A stretch of 64,000 nt of DNA from Microbacterium sp. USTB-Y (GCF_023703415.1 NZ_JAGMTU010000005.1:62001-126000); one strand, 5' to 3'; positions 43,732-53,493 are shown, counted from the stretch's first letter. Program-made: numbers and translations. The notes: generated by a model not told the origin, from the letters alone.

Positions 43732-45513
43732 GTGGTCGACTCACGCACCGACGCAGAGCTGCTGAGCTCGCTGCGCGCCGGCGACAACAGCGCCTACGAG
43801 GTGCTGTGGCACCGTCACGCCCCGGCCGCGCATCGCTATGCGCAGCGGCTCCTCCCGGCGCGGGCGGAGGATCTCGTCTCGGAGTCGTTCCTGGCGATCT
43901 ACCAGCAGGTCACCACGACCGACGCGGGGCCGCAGTTCGCCTTCCGGTCGTACCTGAAGGCCGTCCTGCGCAACACGGCCATCCGGTGGCGCAAGGACGC
44001 CGAGCAGTTCGTCGACGTCGAGGCCGAGCCGGCCGACGAGCGCGACGCGCTCAGCATCGCGGAGCAGGACAGTGAGGCGACCGATGTGCTGGCCGCGCTG
44101 CAGGCGCTGCCGGAGCGGTGGCAGCGCGTGCTGTGGCTCGCCGAGGTCGTCGAAGCCGGCCGGCCGCAGATCGCGCAGGAGCTGCAGATCCGCCCGAACG
44201 CGGTGTCGGCGCTGCAACGGCGTGCGCGGGCGGGACTGAAGTTCCAGTGGCTCACCCGGCAGATCCCGCTCGACCTGCGGGACGATCCCTCGCACGCCGC
44301 GCGACTCTTCCCGCAGTACCTGACGGAGACCGGAGGCGGCGCGCTCGCCGTCGAGGTGAGCCGTCACGTGGCGGACTGCCGCGACTGCGCGGATCTGCTG
44401 ATCGGTCTTCGAGGAGCGGCCTCCCGCCTGCAGCGCAACACTCTCGCGGTGCTGCTCGGCTCCGCCGGAGTCGGTACGGCCTCGGCGACTCTGTCGTCGG
44501 GCACCACCGCGGCGGCCCTCGCGGTCGTCGCGGGTGGCGCCACCGTCAGCTGGCTGATCGGAGGCGGAGTCGCCGCGGTCACGGCCGGCAGCCTGATCAT
44601 CTCGTCGCTGTTCACCGTGGGTCCCGCCGACGCGGCCCCCGATCGGCCTGTGCCGTCGAGCACGCAGGCCGAGGCGCCGCAGCCCGCGCCGTCCGGGCCG
44701 CAGGCCGGAGCGACGTCCGATGCGGGGGAGCCCGCACCGGCGGAGATCCCCGCCGTCGAGGGGGACTACGGGCGCCACGTCGACGATCCGGGGGTGCCCG
44801 TGATCGACTTCACGGCCGCCCAGCCCGCACCGAGGCCGGATCCGCCCGCTCCGGCGACGGGACCGGGGACCCCATCGCCGGGCACCGAGACCCAGCCCGC
44901 CCTGTCTCCGGGCCTCACGACGCCGACGACCGCGTCCGGCTACGCCGCACCGATCATCGCGGGCCGCACGCAGCCGGGCAACGCGATCGCGGTCGAGTTC
45001 GATTCGGGCACCTATCTCCCCACCGTCGCGGACGACGGCAGCTGGAGCTACGACCTGCGCCAGGTGGTGTGGTCGACCGGCACCTATGACTACCGGGTGT
45101 GGGCCTACGACGCCACCGCGCAGGGAGCGCCGTCCACTGGATCCTTCACCGTGCTCCCCGTCGCCGTCCGCGGGTTCGAGGGCATGACCGGCGTGAACGA
45201 CATGACCACGACCGAGGCGACGAGCACGGGAATCGTGATCACCCTGAACGGCCCCGCGAACGGGAACGTCCTGCTTTCCCTGTTCGGCGGCAACACCGCG
45301 ACGATCGCTCTGGACGGCAACGGCCAGGCGCGGGGCAGGATCCTGATGAAGGACCGGGGGTTCTACTCCTACTCGGTGCAGATGCTCTACGACGACGGTG
45401 TCTGGGGGCCGGAAGCCGAGGCGGGACCGGCGGTCGGCGTCTATGACGCGGCCCATCCCGATGCGCCCATGCCGCGCGGAGTGCCGCTGGAGTTCACGCT
45501 CACCGAGCCCTGA
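43732..45513 (+). CDS. ECF sigma factor fused to zinc-finger anti-sigma, membrane span and outer domain
   Basis: A 593-residue protein. Sigma region 2 is at about 10-75 ([35 protein letters not shown]) and region 4 at about 115-170 ([41 protein letters not shown]). A ZAS-type zinc finger (HVADCRDC, about residue 212) follows. Then come one or two membrane spans (about 235-300), a Pro-rich linker (310-400) and an outer beta-rich region (400-593). This is the layout known for ECF52/53-type actinobacterial sigma factors, where regulation is built into one chain. Ligand binding outside could release the sigma part, probably by proteolysis. Next to envelope genes. Confidence 0.85.
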   Translation: MVDSRTDAELLSSLRAGDNSAYEVLWHRHAPAAHRYAQRLLPARAEDLVSESFLAIYQQVTTTDAGPQFAFRSYLKAVLRNTAIRWRKDAEQFVDVEAEPADERDALSIAEQDSEATDVLAALQALPERWQRVLWLAEVVEAGRPQIAQELQIRPNAVSALQRRARAGLKFQWLTRQIPLDLRDDPSHAARLFPQYLTETGGGALAVEVSRHVADCRDCADLLIGLRGAASRLQRNTLAVLLGSAGVGTASATLSSGTTAAALAVVAGGATVSWLIGGGVAAVTAGSLIISSLFTVGPADAAPDRPVPSSTQAEAPQPAPSGPQAGATSDAGEPAPAEIPAVEGDYGRHVDDPGVPVIDFTAAQPAPRPDPPAPATGPGTPSPGTETQPALSPGLTTPTTASGYAAPIIAGRTQPGNAIAVEFDSGTYLPTVADDGSWSYDLRQVVWSTGTYDYRVWAYDATAQGAPSTGSFTVLPVAVRGFEGMTGVNDMTTTEATSTGIVITLNGPANGNVLLSLFGGNTATIALDGNGQARGRILMKDRGFYSYSVQMLYDDGVWGPEAEAGPAVGVYDAAHPDAPMPRGVPLEFTLTEP

Positions 45514-45774
45514 CGTCGCGCACGCGTCACTTCCGTGGGGCGCGCGACTCCTCAGAAGAGAGAGCACACGGGCCCTTCTCCCCCTGCCCTGGGCTCTCGC
45601 CGGCGCAGTCCGGCCGCGGAGGAGTGCCAGACCGGGGACGTCGGCGCTCCCTGGGACCGTGGCGGGCTGCGCCGCCCCCGTCGTCTGCCGTTCCTGCTCC
45701 GCCGCTGACCGATCCGGCCGTGGAGAGGATACTGAGACGCCGCATCAGCGAATGCACGGTCCCTGCGGCACGGT

Positions 45775-45803
45775 TTGGGAAACCCCGCCGGATCCCGTAA
45801 GCT
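45775..45803 (+). promoter_or_regulatory. rplM-rpsI promoter TTGGGA-N17-TAAGCT
   Basis: The -35 TTGGGA (45775-45780) and -10 TAAGCT (45798-45803) have the optimal 17-base spacing, the best housekeeping-type promoter in the window. Transcription near 45810 would give a leader of about 173 bases before rplM. Confidence 0.7.
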
Positions 45804-45814
45804 GTCTCCTTGGT

Positions 45815-45836
45815 GTGCGATCACTGCTGGTCGCAC
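45815..45836 (+). other. Hairpin at the 5' end of the rplM leader
   Basis: GTGCGA and TCGCAC form a perfect 6-bp stem around a ten-base loop a few bases after the predicted transcription start. It may stabilise the mRNA or be part of an autoregulatory leader for ribosomal protein binding. Confidence 0.35.
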
Positions 45837-45873
45837 GCACGAACGTGAGCCCTCCACTGGCGTGTTCCTGTTC

Positions 45874-45918
45874 GGCGTTTCGTCTCGCTCCGCCTTCGGC
45901 GGTGCTCGCTCAACGTCC
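45874..45918 (-). repeat. Copy of the dispersed GTTGAGCGAGC...GAGACGAAACG element
   Basis: Read on the minus strand this stretch has GACGTTGAGCGAGC, a 5-bp hairpin (CCGCC-TTC-GGCGG) and GAGCGAGACGAAACGCC. The same blocks end the tandem array at 26588-26624. It lies inside the rplM leader. Confidence 0.75.
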
Positions 45919-45982
45919 AACTCGAACCACCCCGGAGTGGGATTCACGAACCTCTCCGTTCGATCAAGAAAGCAGCACTATC

Positions 45983-46429
45983 GTGACGCGCACTTACACC
46001 CCCAAGGCCGGGCAGGTCCAGCGTGACTGGGTCGTCATCGACGCCACCGACGTCGTTCTCGGCCGCCTCGCCTCGCACGCTGCAGCGCTCCTGCGCGGCA
46101 AGCACAAGGCCACCTTCGCCAACCACATCGACTCGGGTGACTTCGTCATCATCGTGAACGCCGACAAGGTCGCGCTCACCGGTCAGAAGCTCCAGAAGAA
46201 GATCGCCTACCGCCACTCGGGTCACCCGGGCGGGCTCAAGGCCGTCGCCTACTCCGAGCTGCTCGAGAAGAACCCGGTCCGCGCCGTCGAGAAGGCGATC
46301 CGCGGCATGCTCCCGAAGAACAGCCTGGGCCGCCAGCAGCTGGCGAAGCTCAAGGTCTACACCGGCTCCGAGCACCCGCACGCCGCTCAGCAGCCCAAGA
46401 CGTACACCCTCGACCAGGTCGCCCAGTAA
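45983..46429 (+). CDS. rplM: 50S ribosomal protein L13
   Basis: A 148-residue L13 with [16 protein letters not shown] at the N-terminus, the [23 protein letters not shown] rRNA-binding segment and the [11 protein letters not shown] motif. It is part of the large ribosomal subunit and assembles early. The GTG at 45983 begins [15 protein letters not shown], the usual actinobacterial N-terminus; upstream in-frame sequence is leader. It is followed 26 bases later by rpsI. Confidence 0.97.
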   Translation: MTRTYTPKAGQVQRDWVVIDATDVVLGRLASHAAALLRGKHKATFANHIDSGDFVIIVNADKVALTGQKLQKKIAYRHSGHPGGLKAVAYSELLEKNPVRAVEKAIRGMLPKNSLGRQQLAKLKVYTGSEHPHAAQQPKTYTLDQVAQ

Positions 46430-46455
46430 GCGCCGTTACGAACAAGGACATACTC

Positions 46456-46938
46456 GTGGCTGACATCGACACCACCGAATTCCCGCAGAACTTCTCGACC
46501 GAGACCCCTGAGGCCGCCGCCGTCGAGACCGCTCCGCGCCCCGTTCTCAACGTCCCCGGCGCTGCCGTGGGTCGTCGCAAGCAGGCCATCGCCCGCGTGC
46601 GCCTCGTCCCGGGTGCCGGCACCATCACGGTGAACGGCCGCGCGATCGAGGACTACTTCCCGAACAAGCTGCACCAGCAGCTCATCAACGACCCGTTCAC
46701 GGTGCTGAACCTCGCCGGTGCGTACGACGTGATCGCGCGCATCTCCGGCGGTGGCCCCTCGGGCCAGGCCGGCGCCCTGCGCCTGGGCATCGCCCGTGCG
46801 CTGAACGAGATCGACGCCGAGAACAACCGCCCGACCCTGAAGAAGGCCGGCTTCCTCTCGCGTGACGCCCGTGTGAAGGAGCGCAAGAAGGCTGGTCTCA
46901 AGAAGGCCCGCAAGGCTCCTCAGTACTCGAAGCGCTAA
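46456..46938 (+). CDS. rpsI: 30S ribosomal protein S9
   Basis: A 160-residue S9. After an acidic, Ala/Thr-rich N-terminal extension of about 35 residues (a common actinobacterial feature) it has [25 protein letters not shown] and the basic C-terminal tail [20 protein letters not shown], whose terminal Lys-Arg contacts P-site tRNA. Co-transcribed with rplM; AAGGA lies about eight bases before the GTG. Confidence 0.97.
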   Translation: MADIDTTEFPQNFSTETPEAAAVETAPRPVLNVPGAAVGRRKQAIARVRLVPGAGTITVNGRAIEDYFPNKLHQQLINDPFTVLNLAGAYDVIARISGGGPSGQAGALRLGIARALNEIDAENNRPTLKKAGFLSRDARVKERKKAGLKKARKAPQYSKR

Positions 46939-46942
46939 ACCC

Positions 46943-46948
46943 TACAGT
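46943..46948 (+). promoter_or_regulatory. -10 box (TACAGT) of glmM, leaderless arrangement
   Basis: TACAGT begins four bases after the rpsI stop and is followed by six bases and the glmM ATG. glmM can therefore be transcribed separately from the ribosomal genes. Confidence 0.5.
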
Positions 46949-46954
46949 CCCTCT

Positions 46955-48310
46955 ATGGCTCTGTTCGGTACGGACGGGGTGAGGGGGCTGGCCAACGGCC
47001 CCCTCACCGCCGATATCGCGCTCACCCTGGCCCAGGCGACTGCCGTCGTCCTGGGCCAGGGCCGTATTGCCGAGGCCCGCAAGGCCGCCGGCAAGCGTCT
47101 CACCGCCGTGGTCGCCCGCGACCCGCGGATCTCGGGACACTTCCTCAGCGCCGCTGTCGAGGCGGGGCTCGCGTCGTCCGGAGTGGACGTGCTCGATGCG
47201 GGCACGCTGCCCACCCCGGCCGCCGCGTTCCTCATCGCCGACATCGACGCCGACTTCGGTGTCATGATCTCGGCGTCGCACAACCCGGCGCCGGACAACG
47301 GCATCAAGATCTTCGCCCGCGGCGGCGTGAAGCTGCCCGACGTCGTCGAAGAGCGCATCGAAGAGGCGATGAGCGGCGAGAAGCTGCGGCCGACCGGTGC
47401 CGACGTCGGCCGGGTGAGCCGGTTCTCCGACGCTGAGGACCGCTACGTCATCCACCTCCTGGCCTCGCTGCCGCATCGGCTCGACGGCATCCATGTCGTG
47501 CTCGACTGCGCGAACGGCGCGGCCTCCGGCGCTTCGCCGGAGGCGTTCCGCAACGCCGGCGCCAAGGTGACGGTGATCGGGGCGGATCCCGACGGCATCA
47601 ACATCAACGACGGTGTCGGATCCACGCATCTCGACAAGCTGGCGGCCGAGGTCGTGCGCGTCGGCGCCGACGTCGGCATCGCGCACGACGGCGACGCCGA
47701 CCGCTGCCTCGCGGTCGACGCGAACGGCACCGTCATCGACGGCGACCAGATCATGGCGATCCTCGCGGTCGCGATGAAGCAGCGCGGACGGCTCGCGGAG
47801 GACACCCTCGTCGCCACGGTGATGAGCAACCTCGGTCTGCACGTCGCCATGCGCGAGCACGGCATCACCGTGCGGCAGACCGCCGTCGGCGACCGCTACG
47901 TGCTCGAGGACATGAACGCCGGCGGGTACTCGCTGGGCGGCGAGCAGTCGGGGCACGTGATCATGAGCGACTTCGCCACCACGGGCGACGGCGTGCTGAC
48001 CGGCCTGCACCTCGTGGCCGAGATGGCACGGCAGCGCAAGACGCTGGCCGAGCTGGCCTCGATCATGACCGTGTATCCGCAGAAGCTCGTGAACGTCAAG
48101 GACGTCGACCGCACCAGGACCGACGATGAGCACGTGCAGAAGGCCGTCCGCGCCGTCGAGGCCGAGCTCGGCGACACCGGCCGCGTGCTGCTGCGCCCCT
48201 CGGGCACCGAGCAGCTCGTGCGCGTGATGGTCGAGGCCGCCGACGAAGCGTCGGCTCACGCGCATGCCCACGCGCTCGCCGAGGTGGTGCGTGAGCGACT
48301 CGCTCTCTGA
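46955..48310 (+). CDS. glmM: Phosphoglucosamine mutase
   Basis: A 451-residue GlmM. It starts [14 protein letters not shown], has the phosphoserine active site [14 protein letters not shown] (about residue 104, serine in the centre), the metal-binding DGDADRCL (about 246) and the sugar-binding GGEQSGHV (about 328), and ends with the phosphate-binding [12 protein letters not shown]. It converts glucosamine-6-phosphate to glucosamine-1-phosphate, the step before UDP-GlcNAc, needed for peptidoglycan and for both amino-sugar pathways of the downstream locus. Confidence 0.97.
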   Translation: MALFGTDGVRGLANGPLTADIALTLAQATAVVLGQGRIAEARKAAGKRLTAVVARDPRISGHFLSAAVEAGLASSGVDVLDAGTLPTPAAAFLIADIDADFGVMISASHNPAPDNGIKIFARGGVKLPDVVEERIEEAMSGEKLRPTGADVGRVSRFSDAEDRYVIHLLASLPHRLDGIHVVLDCANGAASGASPEAFRNAGAKVTVIGADPDGININDGVGSTHLDKLAAEVVRVGADVGIAHDGDADRCLAVDANGTVIDGDQIMAILAVAMKQRGRLAEDTLVATVMSNLGLHVAMREHGITVRQTAVGDRYVLEDMNAGGYSLGGEQSGHVIMSDFATTGDGVLTGLHLVAEMARQRKTLAELASIMTVYPQKLVNVKDVDRTRTDDEHVQKAVRAVEAELGDTGRVLLRPSGTEQLVRVMVEAADEASAHAHAHALAEVVRERLAL

Positions 48311-48797
48311 GGATCGAGGTTCCTCTTCGGACGGTACCGAAGAGCAGCAGAGGCTGCATCCCGCCGCGGATGCAGCCTCTCGCGCTCCTCTGGCCCGGGC
48401 CGCGCGGATCCTGCTGGTGCCGTACTCGATCGGGGTCCTGCTGCTCACGTGGCTGCCCGCGGCGGACGCCGGCAAGGTGACGGGCGTCGTCGCTGTCCTC
48501 GCGCAGGTCCTCGCCGCGTGGGGTGTGCCCTTCCCCGTCGCGTACACCGCGCTCGAGTTCACGGCGAACATCGCGCTCTTCGTGCCGCTCGGGGTGCTGC
48601 TGCCGTTCGCCTGGCGCGGGCTGCCGACATGGTCCGTCGTCGCGGTGGGGTGCGCGGCGAGCGTGATGATCGAGCTCGTGCAGCTGACGATGCCGAGCCG
48701 CTATTCGACGATCTCCGATGTGGTCGCCAACACCCTCGGAACCGCGGTCGGGATCGGCATCGTGCGGGCGGTCAGCAAGGCGCGGCGCACAGGCTGA
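48291..48797 (+). CDS. VanZ family membrane protein
   Basis: A 168-residue protein with a charged N-terminus of about 40 residues and four membrane spans. The VanZ pattern is visible: [20 protein letters not shown], then EL.QL...[19 protein letters not shown]. In VanZ the conserved N-x-x-x-F-x-P and D-x-x-x-N-x-x-G motifs are of unknown catalytic meaning; VanZ itself gives low-level teicoplanin resistance. The GTG at 48291 (preceded by GAGGTGG) was chosen over an ATG at 48264; either way it overlaps the end of glmM. Confidence 0.8.
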   Translation: MSDSLSEDRGSSSDGTEEQQRLHPAADAASRAPLARAARILLVPYSIGVLLLTWLPAADAGKVTGVVAVLAQVLAAWGVPFPVAYTALEFTANIALFVPLGVLLPFAWRGLPTWSVVAVGCAASVMIELVQLTMPSRYSTISDVVANTLGTAVGIGIVRAVSKARRTG

Positions 48798-48830
48798 GCC
48801 TGCCGATGCGCCCGGTCCGCGATAGCCGGA

Positions 48831-50651
48831 CTACTTGCAGGCGGGCTCCACGGTCGTGGAGGTCGCCCGGGACATCGGGGTCGTCCAGATCTTGAGCGGT
48901 CCGCCCGGACCGGGGGCCGTGAACGCGACGTCCACGGTGTGCGAGTCGTTGTAGCGGTTCAGGATCTCGATCTTCACGGCGGGTCGCCCGAGATCCTCGC
49001 CCTGGCTCATCGGCGCCACAGGCTGCCCGTCGAGGGTGATGCTCGACAGGGTGCCGCCGGCCGGCCCGTAGAACACGAGGTAGCTGCTGATGTCGCTGCG
49101 GGCGAAGTAGGGACCGGTGATGTACGGCGGCAGCTTCGCAGCCTCGGCCTCGGTGAGGTTCGAGGTCAACGTCATCGAACCCTTGACCATCTGATCGGTG
49201 CGGCACGCGTCGATCTTCATGTCGAGGTAGTAGCTCTTCTTGGATCCGGTGTTGTCGTTCAGATAGACCCCGAGGACGCTCTGGTCCTTGTCGGTCGTCG
49301 GCATGATGCCGCTCATCCGGGAGGCGTCGATCAGGGTGGTCTGCTGAGGATCCGTGCTGACGTAGAGCAGGCGCCCCTCGTCGGCGGCGCGGAACAGCGC
49401 CTGGACGAGCTTCACCGGGGACGCCCTGCCGCTCGTGACGGCGGCGAGGATGGTGTCGGCGGCGGAGGCGAAGAACGCGTCCTGCTCGGGGCCGGTCGGG
49501 TAGGTGAAGTACACCTGGTTCAGCAGCAGGGGGACCGCGTTCTGGGACGTCAGCTGATCGCCCGTCGCGAGGGTCACCGGTCCCGTGGCCTCCAGGATGT
49601 AGGAGAGCGTGACGGGGTCGATCGACAGCACCGCGTCGACGGGGGTTCCGATGTCCTCCGCCCACCACGCGCGCAGGATCCGCACGGCCTCCGGGAAGTT
49701 CGGCACCATCGTGAAATCGGGGGTGTAGCGCCCGATCTTGTCGCCGAAGATGTTCACGGCCTGAGGGTCGAGGGTCGTGACCGGAACCGTTCGTCCCTGT
49801 TGCGGGAAGTCGGAGCTGCTGACGACCTTGCCGGGCGTGATCGATCCGTTCTCGACGATGATCGGCAGGAACTGGGCGGCGTTGCCGCCGAGGCTGCGCG
49901 CCTCGGAGTTGCCCTGGAACATCAGCAGGTAGGTGCGCGGGCCCTTCGCGCCGAGGGCGTCGGGCAGCACGCCGAGCACCTCGCGCGCCGTCTTCATGGT
50001 GGGCTGCAGGGCGCTCAGCTCGGTGTCGAGCTTGCGCACGCCGTCGGCGACCGGGCCGACGAGGGCGGCTTTGTCGACCTTCCAGAGGTCGGTGGTGGCC
50101 TTCTGGATCCCCTTGTCGACGGAATCGAAGGTGGTCGCGAGCGTGATCAGGGCGGCCGGATCGATGCGCCCGTTCGAGATGTTGAGGTCGCTGAGCTTCA
50201 CGCTCGCCGCCGGGGTGACGACATCGGTCGCGAGGCCGTCGGTCACCTCGGCGACGGTGCGCACCGCGGAGAGGTTGGAGCCGACGACCGGGAGCGACTC
50301 GGCGAAGCCCCACTGCCAGCCCTTGGTCGCGGCGACCGCGGCCGTGGTGTGCTCGGAGACCGTGCGGGCGCTCTTCGCCGCGGTGTCGAGGTCGCCGGCG
50401 AGCACCGCCTTCTGCACCTGCTGCACGCCGGTCATCGCGGCCTCGAGCTGCCCGCGCGCGGACAGGGCCTGGTCGTAGACGTGCTTGCCGATGATGCCGC
50501 CGCCGACGGCCAGCACGATGATGACCGCGAACACGCCTCCGACGATCCACGGCCAGATCCGGCGCTTGCGGCGGCCGGATCCGTCCTGCTCCGTCTTCCG
50601 TGACGCGTCGCGTCTGCGGTGTTCCCGGCGCGAGGAAGGCGTGCTCATCAT
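48831..50651 (-). CDS. DUF4012 family membrane-anchored protein (copy 2)
   Basis: A 606-residue paralogue of the protein at 9726-11654. Basic N-terminus (GRRKRRIWP), one membrane span at about 34-56, then the extracellular DUF4012 region with TYLLMFQGNSEARSLGGNAAQFLPI and PDFTMVPNFPEAVRILRAWWAEDIGTPVDAVLSIDP. The last blocks (GPAGGTLSSITLDGQPV; TAPGPGGPLKIW) correspond to those of copy 1. The start is one of two adjacent ATGs (50651 or 50648). It closes the run of minus-strand genes of locus 2 and, like copy 1, flanks a polysaccharide locus. Confidence 0.84.
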   Translation of the reverse strand: MMSTPSSRREHRRRDASRKTEQDGSGRRKRRIWPWIVGGVFAVIIVLAVGGGIIGKHVYDQALSARGQLEAAMTGVQQVQKAVLAGDLDTAAKSARTVSEHTTAAVAATKGWQWGFAESLPVVGSNLSAVRTVAEVTDGLATDVVTPAASVKLSDLNISNGRIDPAALITLATTFDSVDKGIQKATTDLWKVDKAALVGPVADGVRKLDTELSALQPTMKTAREVLGVLPDALGAKGPRTYLLMFQGNSEARSLGGNAAQFLPIIVENGSITPGKVVSSSDFPQQGRTVPVTTLDPQAVNIFGDKIGRYTPDFTMVPNFPEAVRILRAWWAEDIGTPVDAVLSIDPVTLSYILEATGPVTLATGDQLTSQNAVPLLLNQVYFTYPTGPEQDAFFASAADTILAAVTSGRASPVKLVQALFRAADEGRLLYVSTDPQQTTLIDASRMSGIMPTTDKDQSVLGVYLNDNTGSKKSYYLDMKIDACRTDQMVKGSMTLTSNLTEAEAAKLPPYITGPYFARSDISSYLVFYGPAGGTLSSITLDGQPVAPMSQGEDLGRPAVKIEILNRYNDSHTVDVAFTAPGPGGPLKIWTTPMSRATSTTVEPACK

Positions 50652-50764
50652 GTGTCCATCCAATCAGGGGAAACGGAGAGTTCCACCCACGTCGGTGCCG
50701 ATCAAGACGGCGCCGGTCGTTGACTGGCGCAGCGCCTCTCGTTGAGGCATCGCTCCGCGACTCG

Positions 50765-51751
50765 CTAGCCGATCTTGACGGTCTCCATGTCTCGGGCCGA
50801 TTCCAGAGCTGCTTCGACGACTGCCAATGTGCGAAGCCCCTGTTCCATCGTCACGAGATCGGTCCGCTCTCCGAGCACGGCATCGCGGAAAGCCTCGTGC
50901 TCGACCCGCAGTGGCTCACGTTTCGGGAACGCGTAGCGGGTGACGTTGCCCTCGGATACGCCGCGGAAACTCGATACCGAGTCCCATTCGAGCGGGATGG
51001 TGCCGTTCGCGAAGAAGGTCAGGTCCCCGGTCGCCGTGTCCGCGACAAAGGCGCCCTTCTCGCCTGTGACGACGGTCACACGCTCCTTCATCGGGCTCAG
51101 CCAGTTCACGATGTTGTTCACGATCACGCCGCTCTTGCTGCGTCCTGTGATCGTGATCATGTCCTCGTGTTCGCGCCCGCTCTTGAATGCGGTCTGGGCG
51201 AAGACCCGCTCATAGTCAGACTGGAGGACCCAAGCGGTAAGGTCCACGTCGTGTGAGGCGAGGTCCTTCGCCACGCCGACGTCAGCGATGCGAGAAGGGA
51301 ACGGACCCTGTCGGCGGGTCACGACCTGGTAGACGGCGCCAAGTTCGCCAGCTTCGAGTCGCCGGCGAAGCTCCTGCAGCGCCGGGTTGAAGCGCTCGAT
51401 GTGTCCGACCGCTCCGACAAGCGCGGCTTGCGAGAATGCATCGACCATGCGCTGTCCTGCATCGAGGCTGTGTGCGATCGGCTTCTCCACGAGGGTGTGC
51501 ACTCTCGCATCAGCGAGCTTCAGGGCAGCCTCTTCGTGGAAGCGGGTAGGTACTGCGACGACCGCGATATCGAGACCGGCAGCGATGAGCGCGTCGATAT
51601 CGGGCAGGATCTTGAGATCGCCGGCGACCCCATGCGGATCTCCACCGGGGTCGGCGATCGCGACAAGGTCGACGCCTTCGACTTCGCGCAGCACACGTGC
51701 GTGGTGACGACCCATCATCCCGACGCCGAGCAGGCCGGCGCGCAGCGCCAT
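50765..51751 (-). CDS. wbpB: Gfo/Idh/MocA oxidoreductase (WbpB/WlbA-like)
   Basis: A 328-residue NAD-dependent sugar dehydrogenase with the N-terminal LLGVGMMGRHHARVL, the catalytic-region EKPIA (about residue 92) and VGHIERFNPALQEL. DVGVAKDLASHDVDL provides the catalytic Asp-x-x-x-His (HD). In the WbpABED pathway it oxidises C3 of UDP-GlcNAc-uronate to the 3-keto sugar, giving the substrate of the aminotransferase encoded just upstream, with which it shares a one-base overlap. The assignment rests on the neighbours as much as on sequence. Confidence 0.8.
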   Translation of the reverse strand: MALRAGLLGVGMMGRHHARVLREVEGVDLVAIADPGGDPHGVAGDLKILPDIDALIAAGLDIAVVAVPTRFHEEAALKLADARVHTLVEKPIAHSLDAGQRMVDAFSQAALVGAVGHIERFNPALQELRRRLEAGELGAVYQVVTRRQGPFPSRIADVGVAKDLASHDVDLTAWVLQSDYERVFAQTAFKSGREHEDMITITGRSKSGVIVNNIVNWLSPMKERVTVVTGEKGAFVADTATGDLTFFANGTIPLEWDSVSSFRGVSEGNVTRYAFPKREPLRVEHEAFRDAVLGERTDLVTMEQGLRTLAVVEAALESARDMETVKIG

Positions 51752-52848
51752 CAGGCGCCCGCCTCAGCGACGGCGTTCACAGCTTCGACAATCCGCTCGA
51801 GATCACCTTGCGACAGCGACGGGTGCACCGGCAACGAAGCGACCTCACGTGCCGCGCGCTCTGTTTCGGGAAGATCCAGGCCTGGGGCGAAATGTGCGAG
51901 CGATGGCAGCCGGTGGTTCGGGATCGGGTAATAGATTCCCGCGCCCACGCTGTACTCCTCCTTGAGCGCCTTCACGAAGCCATCACGGTCCTCGGGGACG
52001 CGAATCGTGTACTGGTGGTAGACGTGCACCGCGTTGTCAGCGACCGGCGGCACGATCACACCCCGCAAGTTTGCGTCCAAGAACGCGGCATTGTCTTGTC
52101 GCTTCTTCGTCCAGGCATCGACCTTCGTGAGCTGCACGCGGCCGATCGCGGCGTGGATGTCGGTCATCCGCGCATTGAAGCCGACAATCTCATTCTCATA
52201 CTGACGTTCCATGCCCTGATTGCGCAGCAGCTTTACCGTGCGCGCGATCTCGCTCGTGGCGGTCGAGACCATGCCGCCCTCGCCGCTGGTCATGTTCTTG
52301 GTGGGATAGAGGCTGAACATGGCGAACTCGCCGAAGGTGCCCACAGGGCGCGCATCGAGGGAGGCGCCGTGTGCCTGAGCGGCGTCTTCATACAGGGCGA
52401 TGCCCTGCTTTGCTGCCAGGGCCTCCATCTCGCGCATCCGGGCGGGGTGCCCGTATAGGTGAACGGGCAGAACCCCCTTCGTCTTAGAAGTGACCGCCGC
52501 ACTCACCGCAGCCGGGTCCAGAGTGAAGGTCTCCGGCTCGATGTCGACGAACACCGGAGTGGCGCCCGTGAGTGCAACGGAATTGCCCGTTGCTGCGAAC
52601 GTGAATGACGGCACGATCACCTCGTCGCCGGGGCCGACGCCGGCGGCGAGCAGGCCCAGGTGAAGGCCGGCTGTTCCGGAGTTCACGGCGACGGTGGGGC
52701 GGCCCTGCACGAAATGCTTCGAGAACTCAGCTTCGAATGCGGCTACCTCGGGGCCTTGCGCGACCATGCCACTGCGCAGCACGCGGTCGACTGCTTCACG
52801 CTCCTCGTCACCGACGATCGGCTTGGCGGGGGGAATGAACTCGCTCAC
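51751..52848 (-). CDS. wbpE: DegT/DnrJ/EryC1 aminotransferase (WbpE-like)
   Basis: A 365-residue PLP enzyme. Landmarks are VAVNSGTAGLHLGLLAAGVGPGDEVIVPSFTF, the aspartate in LYEDAAQAHG and the PLP lysine in SLYPTKNMTSGEGG (about residue 181). In the WbpABED scheme it aminates the 3-keto UDP-GlcNAc-uronate using glutamate. The GTG at 52848 has AAAGGAG five bases upstream and overlaps the acetyltransferase stop (GTGA). Confidence 0.85.
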   Translation of the reverse strand: MSEFIPPAKPIVGDEEREAVDRVLRSGMVAQGPEVAAFEAEFSKHFVQGRPTVAVNSGTAGLHLGLLAAGVGPGDEVIVPSFTFAATGNSVALTGATPVFVDIEPETFTLDPAAVSAAVTSKTKGVLPVHLYGHPARMREMEALAAKQGIALYEDAAQAHGASLDARPVGTFGEFAMFSLYPTKNMTSGEGGMVSTATSEIARTVKLLRNQGMERQYENEIVGFNARMTDIHAAIGRVQLTKVDAWTKKRQDNAAFLDANLRGVIVPPVADNAVHVYHQYTIRVPEDRDGFVKALKEEYSVGAGIYYPIPNHRLPSLAHFAPGLDLPETERAAREVASLPVHPSLSQGDLERIVEAVNAVAEAGA

Positions 52849-53459
52849 GCGTTCTCCTTTGTCAGAGTCTCGTTCTGCTCTCGGTAGGTGGCACCACTCT
52901 GCGGGCACGCCCACGTTCCCTTCTCATCGATGGCGACAAGGGGCACGCCCGCCTCGCCGACCCATCCGATGCGCTTTGCGGGAACGCCTGCGACAAGCGC
53001 ATACGCCGGTACGTCTTTCACGACCACGGCGCCCGCCGCCACCGTCGCCCAAGCGCCGATCTTGACAGGCGCAACGCAAGTCGCGCGTGCGCCGATCGCG
53101 GCGCCTTTTTCGATTGCCACTCCTACCGGCTCCCAGTCATGTGCGCTCTTGAGTGACCCGTCCGAGTTGATCGCACGCGGGTAGGTATCGTTAGTCAGCA
53201 CGACGGCGGGACCGATGAACACGCCATCGCTCAGACGTGCCGGCTCGTAGATGAGCGCGTAATTCTGGACTTTGCAGTTGTCGCCCATCACGACACCGGT
53301 GCCGACGTACGCACCTCGTCCGATGATGCAGTTCTCGCCGATGCGCGCCTGCTCACGCACCTGAGCAAGGTGCCAGATAGACGAACCCGCCCCGATCACC
53401 GCGTCCGTTGCAACGTCTGCGGAATCGACAATCCGCACCGTTGAGTCGTTCTCACTCAT
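52845..53459 (-). CDS. wbpD: UDP-3-amino-sugar N-acetyltransferase (WbpD-like, LbH)
   Basis: A 204-residue left-handed beta-helix protein: GENCIIGRGAYVGTGVVMGDNCKVQNYALIYEPARLSDGVFIGP and KGAAIGARATCVAPVKIGAWATVAAGAVVVKDVP with GVPAKRIGW. VLTNDTYPRAI is characteristic of WbpD/WlbB-type enzymes that acetylate the 3-amino group of UDP-GlcNAc3NA. A 35-residue tail (WACPQSGATYRE) may hold a metal. It follows the dehydrogenase gene after 34 bases. Confidence 0.86.
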   Translation of the reverse strand: MSENDSTVRIVDSADVATDAVIGAGSSIWHLAQVREQARIGENCIIGRGAYVGTGVVMGDNCKVQNYALIYEPARLSDGVFIGPAVVLTNDTYPRAINSDGSLKSAHDWEPVGVAIEKGAAIGARATCVAPVKIGAWATVAAGAVVVKDVPAYALVAGVPAKRIGWVGEAGVPLVAIDEKGTWACPQSGATYREQNETLTKENA

Positions 53460-53493
53460 GTCTAAGGCCCCTTCAACGATGCGAACTCATGGG

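Noticed and set aside
42851..43765. 304-residue plus-strand open frame over the YdcF-like gene
   Set aside because: It is Arg-rich, out of frame with the clear membrane protein, and ends inside the sigma gene.
48798..48830. Terminator between the VanZ-like gene and DUF4012 copy 2
   Set aside because: Only a five-base stem (GTCCG/CGGAC) with no T-tract; too weak to call.
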